Below, piece after piece: positions 1 to 5,330 of a stretch of 5,330 nucleotides of DNA. Location: assembly GCA_017989935.1 (NCBI GenBank), contig JAGNOY010000172.1, forward strand, positions 1-5,330, read 5' to 3'. Positions within the stretch are counted from its first letter, which is position 1, and the number at the start of each line of letters is the position of its first letter. The notes below the pieces were generated by a model, which did no database searches, was not told the DNA's origin, and saw nothing but the letters and a program-made list of their open reading frames with translations. Made by a program: the position numbers and the translations under genes. This DNA is from Chitinophagaceae bacterium (GTDB lineage Bacteria > Bacteroidota > Bacteroidia > Chitinophagales > Chitinophagaceae).

Positions 1-1913
1 CTGACAGACGAGGCTAAATAGTCATCTAATTTATCTAATTCTTGAATATTAATACCGAGTGCGTTTGGACTTACACAACATTCTAAGGGTAGATCTTTTT
101 TAAAAAGATTGGATGATTGAAAGCGTGGATCTTGCTGTATCGTTTTATTTTGTTTGCTATATTTTACAGTGTCTAAAACCTCACCTAATGGATTCGTTAA
201 GGAAACAATACCTTCGCCAAAACCATAGTTTGGACAAATCGTTACAGGTAATTTACCTTTAGTTTTGATTTGTCCTGTGATAATTTTTGCTGCAGCTTCT
301 TGGGTTTCTGTAGCTTCGTCATAAGTTATCATCAAGCCTTTTGTATCGCAAAAATTCTTCACGGCATACGGATTGCCAAACAACACAAAGATGGATTTCT
401 TGAGCTGATTAATTTCCTGAATCATCGCCATTTCATTTTTATCTAAACCAAAATTCTGATTAGGATATCCTGTTAAATTATGAATACCAACCACAATGGC
501 TTCAGCTTGATTTAGTTCACGAATAAATGATTTGATTTCAGCAGGATTTGTTGGCGCAAATCGAATATCTGCTATTCCATAATCTTTTAATTTTTTAGTA
601 AAATGCGTTTCACTACTTGTGCCAATTCCGACATACATAATTTTTTTAGTGGCATTTCTTTTTATCCTATCAATCACCTGATAAGGGTCATTCAACAAGG
701 TGATAGCGGCCTCTGCTACCTGTTGTCTGATAGGAGAAATATATTGGTTTAAATCTTCAGTGATTGATGTAGTGTCTATGTTTTTAAATGAATAAAGTCC
801 AGCTTGATATTTCGCCAATAAAATTTTCTTCACACTTTCTTCTAATCTTGCTGTTGAAATAAGTCCTTCATCTAATGCGTCTTTTATTTTTTCTACTCCT
901 GTGGGTACATCTTGCGAAAAGAGCAATACATCATTGCCGGCCTGAAAAGCTTTCAAATCAATATCACCTGGCGTATAGTATTTAGCAATGCCTTGCATAT
1001 TTAAGGCATCCGTAAAAACTAATCCCTTGAAATGCATGTCATTTTTAAGTAAATTGGTGATGGTGTTATTTGATAAGGTGGTGGGTGTATTGACTTTTTT
1101 ATCCAAAGCAGGTACTTGCAAATGAGCAACCATCATAGATTGAATGCCATTGTCTATCATAGATTGAAAAGGATAGAGTTCTAAATTTTTAAGTTCAGCT
1201 AAGGATTTGTTGATTTCTGGTAAATCTTTGTGAGAGTCTGTTTCTGTATCACCATGCCCAGGAAAATGTTTGCCACATGCCATGATGCCATTGTCTTGCA
1301 GTCCACGCATATATTGCAACGCATAATTAGCTACTTTATATTTATTTTCACCAAACGAACGAAAATTGATTACAGGATTATTGGGGTTATTATTGATGTC
1401 CACCACCGGAGCAAAATCTACATGTACACCAAGTCGTCTGCATTGATTGGCGATGGCACTTGCCATTTTATACACAAGGGTACTATCCTTCATGGCACCT
1501 AGCATAATTTGTCTTGGCATATCTCTAACACCAGTAAGTCGCATACCCAAACCCCATTCAGCATCCATAGCAATCAATAAGGGGGTTTTAGACAGATGCT
1601 GGTAGAGATTCGTCTGTGTAGCTTGTGCAGGTGGCGTGCCTTGCATGAAAATAAGTCCACCAATGCCATTTTCACGAATCAACTTTTCTATAAGAGGTTG
1701 GTTATATTTTTCTCCACCTGAATAAGCAGCCACCATAAATAATTGTCCGATTTTTTGCTCAATCGATAAGGATGCGTAAATACTGTCAACCCAATTTTGA
1801 GCAGGGTCTGTTGGCTTAGGGAGTTTAACCGTTTTATTGGCAGGTTGGGTAAATCCAACTTGTAGACTTAAAAAGTAAATTCCAAGAAATAGAATAATAT
1901 GCTTGATAGGCAT
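1..1913 (-). CDS. Exported GH3 beta-N-acetylglucosaminidase, probable N-terminal part of a GH3-serine hydrolase fusion (3' end cut by window edge)
   Basis: The frame is open from ATG at 1913 to base 1 with no stop, giving 637 codons. Residues 1-22 form a Sec-type signal peptide (MPIKH then a hydrophobic run ending near GFTQ), so the enzyme is exported. The GH3 N-terminal barrel covers about residues 45-370. It shows MDAEWGLGMR (116-125), the substrate-loop RSFGEN (185-190), the NagZ-type signature KHFPGHGDTETDSH (215-228), in which D226-H228 is the family's acid/base dyad, and TDALNM (301-306), in which D302 matches the catalytic nucleophile. Residues 395-565 fit the alpha/beta C-terminal GH3 domain. 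Known family members hydrolyse GlcNAc-linked glycosides, typically in peptidoglycan recycling. After residue 610 the text (SPNALGINIQELDKLDDYLASSV) resembles the start of a beta-lactamase/DD-peptidase-like domain. Such GH3-serine hydrolase fusions of about 950-1000 residues are common in Bacteroidota. The fusion is inferred because the serine motifs lie outside the window. GH3 assignment is very sure; peptidoglycan as substrate is likely. Confidence 0.93.
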   Translation of the reverse strand, partial: MPIKHIILFLGIYFLSLQVGFTQPANKTVKLPKPTDPAQNWVDSIYASLSIEQKIGQLFMVAAYSGGEKYNQPLIEKLIRENGIGGLIFMQGTPPAQATQTNLYQHLSKTPLLIAMDAEWGLGMRLTGVRDMPRQIMLGAMKDSTLVYKMASAIANQCRRLGVHVDFAPVVDINNNPNNPVINFRSFGENKYKVANYALQYMRGLQDNGIMACGKHFPGHGDTETDSHKDLPEINKSLAELKNLELYPFQSMIDNGIQSMMVAHLQVPALDKKVNTPTTLSNNTITNLLKNDMHFKGLVFTDALNMQGIAKYYTPGDIDLKAFQAGNDVLLFSQDVPTGVEKIKDALDEGLISTARLEESVKKILLAKYQAGLYSFKNIDTTSITEDLNQYISPIRQQVAEAAITLLNDPYQVIDRIKRNATKKIMYVGIGTSSETHFTKKLKDYGIADIRFAPTNPAEIKSFIRELNQAEAIVVGIHNLTGYPNQNFGLDKNEMAMIQEINQLKKSIFVLFGNPYAVKNFCDTKGLMITYDEATETQEAAAKIITGQIKTKGKLPVTICPNYGFGEGIVSLTNPLGEVLDTVKYSKQNKTIQQDPRFQSSNLFKKDLPLECCVSPNALGINIQELDKLDDYLASSV

Positions 1914-1928
1914 AGGGTAGTTTTTTGC

Positions 1929-1936
1929 CAAAAATA
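1929..1936 (-). promoter_or_regulatory. Candidate -7 element of the GH3 gene promoter
   Basis: Read on the minus strand this is TATTTTTG, an exact match to the Bacteroidota -7 consensus TAnnTTTG. It ends about 15 bases before the GH3 start codon, which implies a very short leader. I see no convincing TTG box 17-23 bases upstream of it, so only half of the promoter is supported. Confidence 0.4.
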
Positions 1937-2004
1937 CTTTTATTAATTAAGAATTATTGAGAACTCAGAAGTCATTTGGTAGAATTCCACAGATTAACAT
2001 CCTC

Positions 2005-2037
2005 TTTGTGTATTCTTCAAGAATCAGTTTAAATTTG
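2005..2037 (+). promoter_or_regulatory. Bacteroidota-type promoter of the small barrel gene
   Basis: TTTG at 2005-2008 and TAAATTTG at 2030-2037 match the -33 (TTTG/TTG) and -7 (TAnnTTTG) elements of the Bacteroidota housekeeping sigma factor. The spacer is 21 bases, within the usual range. Transcription would start at roughly 2041-2043, leaving a leader of only about 8-10 A-rich nucleotides before ATG at 2051 and no room for a Shine-Dalgarno sequence. SD-less, A-rich starts are normal in this phylum. Confidence 0.6.
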
Positions 2038-2050
2038 TAAAAAAATACAC

Positions 2051-2644
2051 ATGAGAAAAATACAATGTAGTTCATTACTTATATTAGGTGCCATGCTCCT
2101 TTTTGTTACACAACAATCACTTGCGCAAGGGGCAGCTGAAAATGCATCGAAACCTTTAGGTAAAAATATTCTTTCTTTTTGTCCTGTATATGCAATCCCT
2201 GATAATAATGTAGGTATAGGATTTTCATACGAAAGATTAGTCAATGACTACATCGGTTTATCAGTGCCTGTGATGCTTGCTTTAGGCAATCCATATACAA
2301 ATGTTGGTTTAGAAATTAAATTGTATCCAACAAAAAACACAGGTACAGCACGCTATGCCATTGCTCCTTCCATAATGTATGGAACTGGGAAGGAAAAGAA
2401 AATTGAATATGTTTATGATCAGTCAATAGGTACATCTAGACAAGTAAATGTAACTACCGAACGTCAGCATTTTGGTTTTGTATTGAATCAGACAGCCAAT
2501 TTTACTTTAATGAAACAATTCTTTATTGGTATTGATGGGGGAATTGGCATTAATTATTATGATAAAAGAAAAACGGGGACCTCAGAAATCAACAATGTTA
2601 CTTTTGCAGCACAATTTCATATGGCTTTAGGCTACAGATTCTAA
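2051..2644 (+). CDS. Small secreted protein, probable outer-membrane beta-barrel
   Basis: This encodes 197 residues. Residues 1-25 are a clear Sec signal peptide: MRKIQ, a hydrophobic core, then QQSLA|Q with cleavage predicted after A25. C6 lies in the n-region and is not a lipobox. The mature chain of about 172 residues alternates short amphipathic strands with polar turns, for example VGIGFSYERLVNDYIGLSVPV (ca. 54-74), VGLEIKLYPTK, RYAIAPSIMYGTG, HFGFVLNQTANFTLM and FFIGIDGGIGINYY. It ends in an aromatic, FHMALGYRF, as expected for the last strand recognised by the BAM machinery. Size and pattern fit a small barrel of about eight strands. No enzymatic motif is visible and I do not recognise a named family. 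It stands alone, divergent from the GH3 gene and convergent with the lipoprotein gene at 2803. The beta-barrel call rests on pattern, not on a recognised homologue; the start is supported by the signal peptide and upstream promoter. Confidence 0.85.
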   Translation: MRKIQCSSLLILGAMLLFVTQQSLAQGAAENASKPLGKNILSFCPVYAIPDNNVGIGFSYERLVNDYIGLSVPVMLALGNPYTNVGLEIKLYPTKNTGTARYAIAPSIMYGTGKEKKIEYVYDQSIGTSRQVNVTTERQHFGFVLNQTANFTLMKQFFIGIDGGIGINYYDKRKTGTSEINNVTFAAQFHMALGYRF

Positions 2645-2794
2645 TTCAATTACTTTTTTTCTGAAGCTGAGCAAATCAACTTTGTTCAACTTCCGTCCTG
2701 CTTTTCGCGCTACACGGTAGCTTGCTACAATCAGGGCTATAACTCAGGGTCTGTAACTTTGTTCAACTGAGCAACCTTCAGTGAATAAATTGAA
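2645..2794. repeat. Structured intergenic element with inverted ends and internal direct repeats
   Basis: The gap between two convergent genes is not plain spacer. TTCAATT (2645-2651) is inverted as AATTGAA (2788-2794). CTGAAG (2661-2666) is inverted as CTTCAG (2776-2781). A 14-base direct repeat, AACTTTGTTCAACT, lies at 2678-2691 and 2755-2768, and CTGAGCAA is repeated directly at 2667-2674 and 2767-2774. The two direct repeats occur in swapped order on the two sides. They frame a core at 2691-2750 that is about 52% G+C, higher than its surroundings, and contains hairpins. No ORF or transposase is present. The core resembles intergenic repeat sequences I recall from other Bacteroidota genomes, but I cannot name a family. 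It could be a dispersed palindromic repeat, a MITE-like remnant or a 3'-end RNA structure. Confidence 0.6.
2695..2737. other. Core hairpin region with two mutually exclusive stems
   Basis: GTCCTG (2695-2700) can pair with CAGGGC (2732-2737), six pairs including one G-U on the plus strand, closing an imperfect hairpin. Inside lie three complementary five-mers: GCTAC (2709-2713), GTAGC (2717-2721) and GCTAC (2724-2728). The middle one can pair with either neighbour but not both, with a 3-base loop on the left or a 2-base (in practice 4-base, with a shorter stem) loop on the right. No U-tract follows on either strand, so it does not look like an ordinary intrinsic terminator. Confidence 0.5.
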
Positions 2795-2802
2795 GAAAGA
2801 AA

Positions 2803-3621
2803 TTATAATTCGATGTGGTATGACTTATTATTCATCAGCACTGTAGCACCTGTATCACAATTACCATCTCCATAATCAAGCGAAATCATGGCCTTACCTT
2901 GAGCTTGTAATTCAATTTTTCCTTTTTGGATATATCTGCAACCTTGCTCCTTGATGAGGGGTTTTGAAATCACCATCGAATAATACATTTTATACTCGTT
3001 CATGCCATTGCCAGTTCCAGTCCATTCATACACATCATCGCCCCAAATAGGTGTGTCTGATCCCTGTGTCCAAGTTCTAACTCGTTCAGCATTCCATACT
3101 AAAGTATCTAACACATTTGGTTTTAAAAATTTTCCTACTACTTGAATGTCATAAAATGGCTGACCTAATAAATTACGACCTCGGTTGTTGACAGTTTTCG
3201 TACCAAATACTTGATAATCGTCAACAAAATATTGATCAAAACGAAGCGTAACGACTCCTGTGGAATCTAAATATTGGTTGCCTGTATAATTGACTACAAT
3301 TTTTCCTTTTCGATTTCGGCCATCATTACACATGCAATTAATTGGGCCAAAATCAATGAGTATGCTTCTTGGCATGCTTACTTCGTCATGAGTAATAGTG
3401 GCACAATACCCACTTGTTTTAAAATTAGATAAATTTTCGCCTGTTTTTTTTGTAGCCGCATCATCCGCAATCTCGAGCGCATTTGAATAAATAAATTCGC
3501 CCATGACTTGTTGCTCAGCAACTGAAACATCTGTATCTCTTTCTCGCACACAAGATGAAAGTTGAAATAGCCCTGCAAAGGCAACTGTAATGAGAGAGAA
3601 TTTGAGAATACGGTGCTTCAT
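2803..3621 (-). CDS. Lipoprotein of unknown function, cysteine-patterned family, copy 1
   Basis: This encodes 272 residues from ATG at 3621. That start is chosen because it gives a proper lipoprotein signal (MKHRILKFSL then hydrophobic to LSSC, lipid-bearing C24) and aligns with the first Met of the paralogue at 3759-4586; the ATG at 3660 would add 13 poorly fitting residues. The mature part carries five cysteines at 73, 96, 98, 228 and 255. Landmarks are EFIYSNALEIADDA (42-55), DFGPINCMCNDGRNRKGKI (90-108), RTWTQG (182-187), DDVYEWTGTGNG (195-206) and LDYGDGNCD (248-256). All recur in the paralogue. The composition is rich in beta-strand residues with no helical or catalytic motif that I recognise. 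It is probably anchored to the outer membrane; whether it faces the periplasm or the surface is not clear. I do not recognise a named family. A possible promoter (minus-strand TTG at 3660-3658, 22-base spacer, AATGTTTG at 3635-3628) is near consensus but would leave almost no leader. Confidence 0.87.
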   Translation of the reverse strand: MKHRILKFSLITVAFAGLFQLSSCVRERDTDVSVAEQQVMGEFIYSNALEIADDAATKKTGENLSNFKTSGYCATITHDEVSMPRSILIDFGPINCMCNDGRNRKGKIVVNYTGNQYLDSTGVVTLRFDQYFVDDYQVFGTKTVNNRGRNLLGQPFYDIQVVGKFLKPNVLDTLVWNAERVRTWTQGSDTPIWGDDVYEWTGTGNGMNEYKMYYSMVISKPLIKEQGCRYIQKGKIELQAQGKAMISLDYGDGNCDTGATVLMNNKSYHIEL

Positions 3622-3708
3622 AAAATGCAAACATTGAATTAAACGTCTAAAATAGTACAATTGAAGGAAATGGGTATAGTTTTTTACTTAAAAAATCTAG
3701 TATAGCAT

Positions 3709-3739
3709 AAAAAAGCTGCCTCCGAAAAGAAGGCAGCTT
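3709..3739 (-). terminator. Intrinsic terminator of the lipoprotein copy 2 gene
   Basis: AAGCTGCCT (3713-3721) and AGGCAGCTT (3731-3739) form a perfect 9-bp stem around a 9-base loop. Read on the minus strand the stem runs into six T residues (complement of 3714-3709). It lies about 20 bases past the stop codon of the gene at 3759-4586 and upstream of the next gene on the same strand, so the two paralogues are probably transcribed separately. There is no T-run in the plus direction, so it acts one way only. Confidence 0.88.
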
Positions 3740-3758
3740 CAAAGACGCGTGCTTATAT

Positions 3759-4586
3759 TTAATTTAAAGTAATATTATAGGTCACATTATTGATAGTCAC
3801 AGTAGCCTGATTATCGCATCCACCTGTACCAAAATCTATCTGGCGGAGTGGTCTGTTGGCTGGTTGTAAGTCTATTTTTCCAGATTGTATCCAAGAACAA
3901 GCTACAGCTCTCACAAGTGCTTGGGTAATGGTCATTGTATAAGCAGTTCCATTGGCTCTTTGACCACTGCCATTTCCTGTAATATCATACACATCATCAG
4001 CGCGCGTCATGGTTGATTCGCCCTGAGTCCAAGTACGCGTACGATTTGAATTCCAAATGACAGAATCTAAGGTCGTGGCTCTTATGATTAATCCATTCAC
4101 TACGATATTAAAATAAGTTTGTCCAGAAGTATTTAACCCCATATTTGTGACTGATTTACTTCCTAAAACTTGGTTGTCGTTGACAAAATAATTGTCGAAG
4201 GTGATTGTGTGGAGATGTCCAGCATCGCGATATTTGCCTGTGTAACTCACTAAAATTTTTCCTCTTCTATTTCTTCCGTCATTGCAAAGACAATTGACAG
4301 GGCCAAAATCAACGGTAATTGTTTTGGGCGTGCTTAAGGTGTCATGGGTTACAACTGCGCAATTGCTTGAAGTTTTATAGCTTCCTAAATTATCGCCAGA
4401 ATTCACTGTAGAAGCGTCGTCGGCTATATTTAAGGCATCGGAATAAACAAAATCTCCTAAAGCATTATCCTTAGCAGTTTCGGTATCATTGTCTTTAGAG
4501 GAAGTCGTTTTTCGGCAAGCGTTGAAAATAAGGCTAGTGCCGAGTGCAAGGATGATAAGTCCGAATTTCATTTTTTGGTATTTCAT
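3759..4586 (-). CDS. Lipoprotein of unknown function, cysteine-patterned family, copy 2
   Basis: This encodes 275 residues. The signal is MKYQKMKFGL, a hydrophobic core, then IFNAC with lipid-bearing C24, the same position as in the paralogue. A second Met at residue 6 could also start the protein, but the first aligns with copy 1 (MKxxxxKFxLI). After C24 a polar stretch, RKTTSSKDNDTE, makes a flexible tether and might act as a surface-export signal, which is weak inference. Cysteines at 76, 99, 101, 230 and 257 match copy 1 one for one. Landmarks are DFVYSDALNIADDA (45-58), DFGPVNCLCNDGRNRRGKI (93-111), RTWTQG (184-189), DDVYDITGNGSG (197-208) and IDFGTGGCDN (250-259). By eye about half of aligned positions are identical between the copies, rising to nearly 60% in the N-terminal third. 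No known domain or catalytic motif is recognised. The pair looks like a tandem duplication that has since diverged. The gene ends at its own intrinsic terminator; I found no clear promoter upstream. Confidence 0.88.
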   Translation of the reverse strand: MKYQKMKFGLIILALGTSLIFNACRKTTSSKDNDTETAKDNALGDFVYSDALNIADDASTVNSGDNLGSYKTSSNCAVVTHDTLSTPKTITVDFGPVNCLCNDGRNRRGKILVSYTGKYRDAGHLHTITFDNYFVNDNQVLGSKSVTNMGLNTSGQTYFNIVVNGLIIRATTLDSVIWNSNRTRTWTQGESTMTRADDVYDITGNGSGQRANGTAYTMTITQALVRAVACSWIQSGKIDLQPANRPLRQIDFGTGGCDNQATVTINNVTYNITLN

Positions 4587-4913
4587 AATATTATTTTTTT
4601 ATTGGCGCCTTTGACTGAGGGATTAACCAATGGTTTAGTTAGTCTTTTGAAAATTAACAAATTGAATTCATCATTATTAAAAGATATTTGGGTACAATCC
4701 TTGTTGTCAAAGGCTTTGAGTAGATTATGTTAATTTGAACCGCTTTAGTTCATGGGATAAAAGTATGAAAAATGTCGACAAAACCACCATTTGTGTTTCA
4801 TCATAATTGACAAACACTTTGAACTGATAGAATTATCTCGCCTGATGATTATTCCTTTTCTTGATATGATTCAATCTTTGTATTTTCGCGACTCATTTTT
4901 GGGAAAAGAGTAT
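4587..4913. other. Divergent intergenic region, 327 bp, no gene seen
   Basis: This AT-rich stretch separates lipoprotein copy 2 from dxr and must hold promoters for both. No convincing protein or RNA gene is visible. Small inverted repeats are present: AACC-ATT-GGTT on the minus strand around 4624-4634, flanked by GACT/AGTC about 10 bases out on either side, in the probable leader or control region of lipoprotein copy 2; TGAAC/GTTCA with a 7-base loop around 4736-4752; and GTGTTT (4793-4798)/AAACAC (4812-4817). Each is short enough to arise by chance in such DNA. Confidence 0.5.
4873..4880 (+). promoter_or_regulatory. Candidate -7 element for dxr
   Basis: AATCTTTG differs from the TAnnTTTG consensus by one base and would give a leader of roughly 30 nucleotides before ATG at 4914. 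No good TTG box is found at the usual distance upstream. An alternative is TTG at 4861-4863, a 17-base spacer and TATTTTCG at 4881-4888. Which of the two is used cannot be decided from sequence alone. Confidence 0.3.
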
Positions 4914-5330
4914 ATGAAGAAAAGAGTCGCAATTTTTGGCAGTACAGGTTCTATTGGAACTCAGGCTTTAGAAGTAATCAATGCCAACACTGATTTATTT
5001 TCTTTAGAAGTAATTTCAGCGCATAACAATGTCGACTTATTAATTCAACAAGCCTTGACTTATCAACCTAATTTGGTAATCGTCACTGAAGAAAAGAATT
5101 ATGAAAAAGTCAAAGAGGCATTAAGTGGTCAGCCTATCAAAGTATTTGCAGGGGAAAAATCTTTAATCGAAATTGCTGCGAGTGACACTTACGATATTTT
5201 GTTGGCTGCCATTGTCGGGTATGCAGGGTTGTCTTCGACCTTAGCCGCCTTAGAACAAGGAAAAACTGTCGCACTAGCCAACAAAGAAACTTTGGTTGTT
5301 GCTGGTGATTTAGTAACCCAAGTGCTACAA
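4914..5330 (+). CDS. dxr: 1-deoxy-D-xylulose 5-phosphate reductoisomerase, N-terminal part (3' end cut by window edge)
   Basis: There are 139 codons to the window edge, of a family normally about 380-400 residues. DXR (IspC) is the cytosolic NADPH-dependent enzyme that rearranges and reduces DXP to 2-C-methyl-D-erythritol 4-phosphate, the first committed step of the MEP isoprenoid pathway. The N-terminal Rossmann domain starts VAIFGSTGSIGTQALEVI (5-22), with the family's GSTGSIG nucleotide-binding loop at 9-15. AAIVGYAGL (98-106) and the hallmark GKTVALANKETLV (116-128), with K124 matching the conserved ANK lysine, follow in the expected order. The metal-binding D/E residues and C-terminal domain lie beyond the window. 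The start is chosen because KKRVAIFGSTGSIG sits at the family's usual N-terminus, preceded by a purine-rich GGGAAAAGAG. In-frame ATGs at 4866 and 4845 would add 16 or 23 residues and have no family support. The sequence style matches Bacteroidota DXR. Confidence 0.96.
   Translation, partial: MKKRVAIFGSTGSIGTQALEVINANTDLFSLEVISAHNNVDLLIQQALTYQPNLVIVTEEKNYEKVKEALSGQPIKVFAGEKSLIEIAASDTYDILLAAIVGYAGLSSTLAALEQGKTVALANKETLVVAGDLVTQVLQ

Noticed and set aside
1230..1502. A 90-codon plus-strand ORF opposite the GH3 gene
   Set aside because: It lies wholly antisense to the GH3 catalytic region, has no protein-like pattern and no promoter; the GH3 motifs on the other strand explain the sequence.
2029..2244. 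A 71-codon minus-strand ORF overlapping the start of the barrel gene
   Set aside because: It is antisense to the signal peptide and first strands of a well-supported gene and shows no domain or signal of its own.
2653..2660. T-run just after the barrel gene as an intrinsic terminator
   Set aside because: No GC-rich stem precedes the seven T residues on the plus strand; the structured region comes after them instead.
2661..2781. A CRISPR array or an insertion sequence
   Set aside because: There are only two copies of each short direct repeat, no regular spacers, and no transposase ORF or clear target-site duplication.
3378..3584. A 68-codon minus-strand ORF in another frame inside lipoprotein copy 1
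   Set aside because: It overlaps a gene whose frame is confirmed by its paralogue; the alternative translation is low-complexity and has no counterpart in copy 2.
3622..3660. An upstream ATG at 3660 for lipoprotein copy 1
   Set aside because: It would place 13 residues (MYYFRRLIQ...) before the lipoprotein signal and break the alignment with copy 2; the start at 3621 gives a normal lipoprotein N-terminus.
3709..3739. A bidirectional terminator
   Set aside because: The stem has a T-run only in the minus direction; plus-strand sequence after the stem is CAAAG.

Overview
The window looks like chromosomal DNA from a low-GC member of the Bacteroidota, probably near Chitinophagales, Sphingobacteria or Flavobacteria. 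Four things point there: Bacteroidota-type promoter elements (TAnnTTTG) in front of genes; lipoprotein and secreted-protein signal peptides of that style; a periplasmic GH3 N-acetylglucosaminidase that appears to run on into a serine-hydrolase domain; and a DXR protein with a Bacteroidota-like N-terminus. Codons and intergenic DNA are AT-rich. The exact genus cannot be read from the sequence.

Layout: (1) 1-1913, minus strand: the N-terminal 637 codons of an exported GH3 beta-N-acetylglucosaminidase, cut by the left edge just as a probable beta-lactamase-like domain begins. (2) 1914-2050: divergent promoter region. (3) 2051-2644, plus strand: a small secreted protein that reads as an outer-membrane beta-barrel. 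(4) 2645-2802: a convergent gap filled by a structured, relatively GC-rich repeat-like element with inverted ends, direct repeats and alternative hairpins. (5) 2803-3621 and 3759-4586, both minus strand: two paralogous lipoproteins of unknown function, about half identical, with an invariant set of cysteines. An intrinsic terminator between them suggests separate transcripts. (6) 4587-4913: a 327-bp divergent intergenic region. (7) 4914-5330, plus strand: the first 139 codons of dxr (ispC), cut by the right edge.

Most of the content concerns the cell envelope: peptidoglycan turnover (GH3), a small porin-like or structural barrel, and two lipoproteins. dxr is a housekeeping gene of the MEP isoprenoid pathway. 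Nothing shows that these genes form one operon or pathway; strands alternate and each gene seems to have its own transcription unit. There are no rRNA or tRNA genes, transposase, phage genes or CRISPR array. The two parts least explained by known biology are the paired cysteine-patterned lipoproteins and the intergenic element at 2645-2794.
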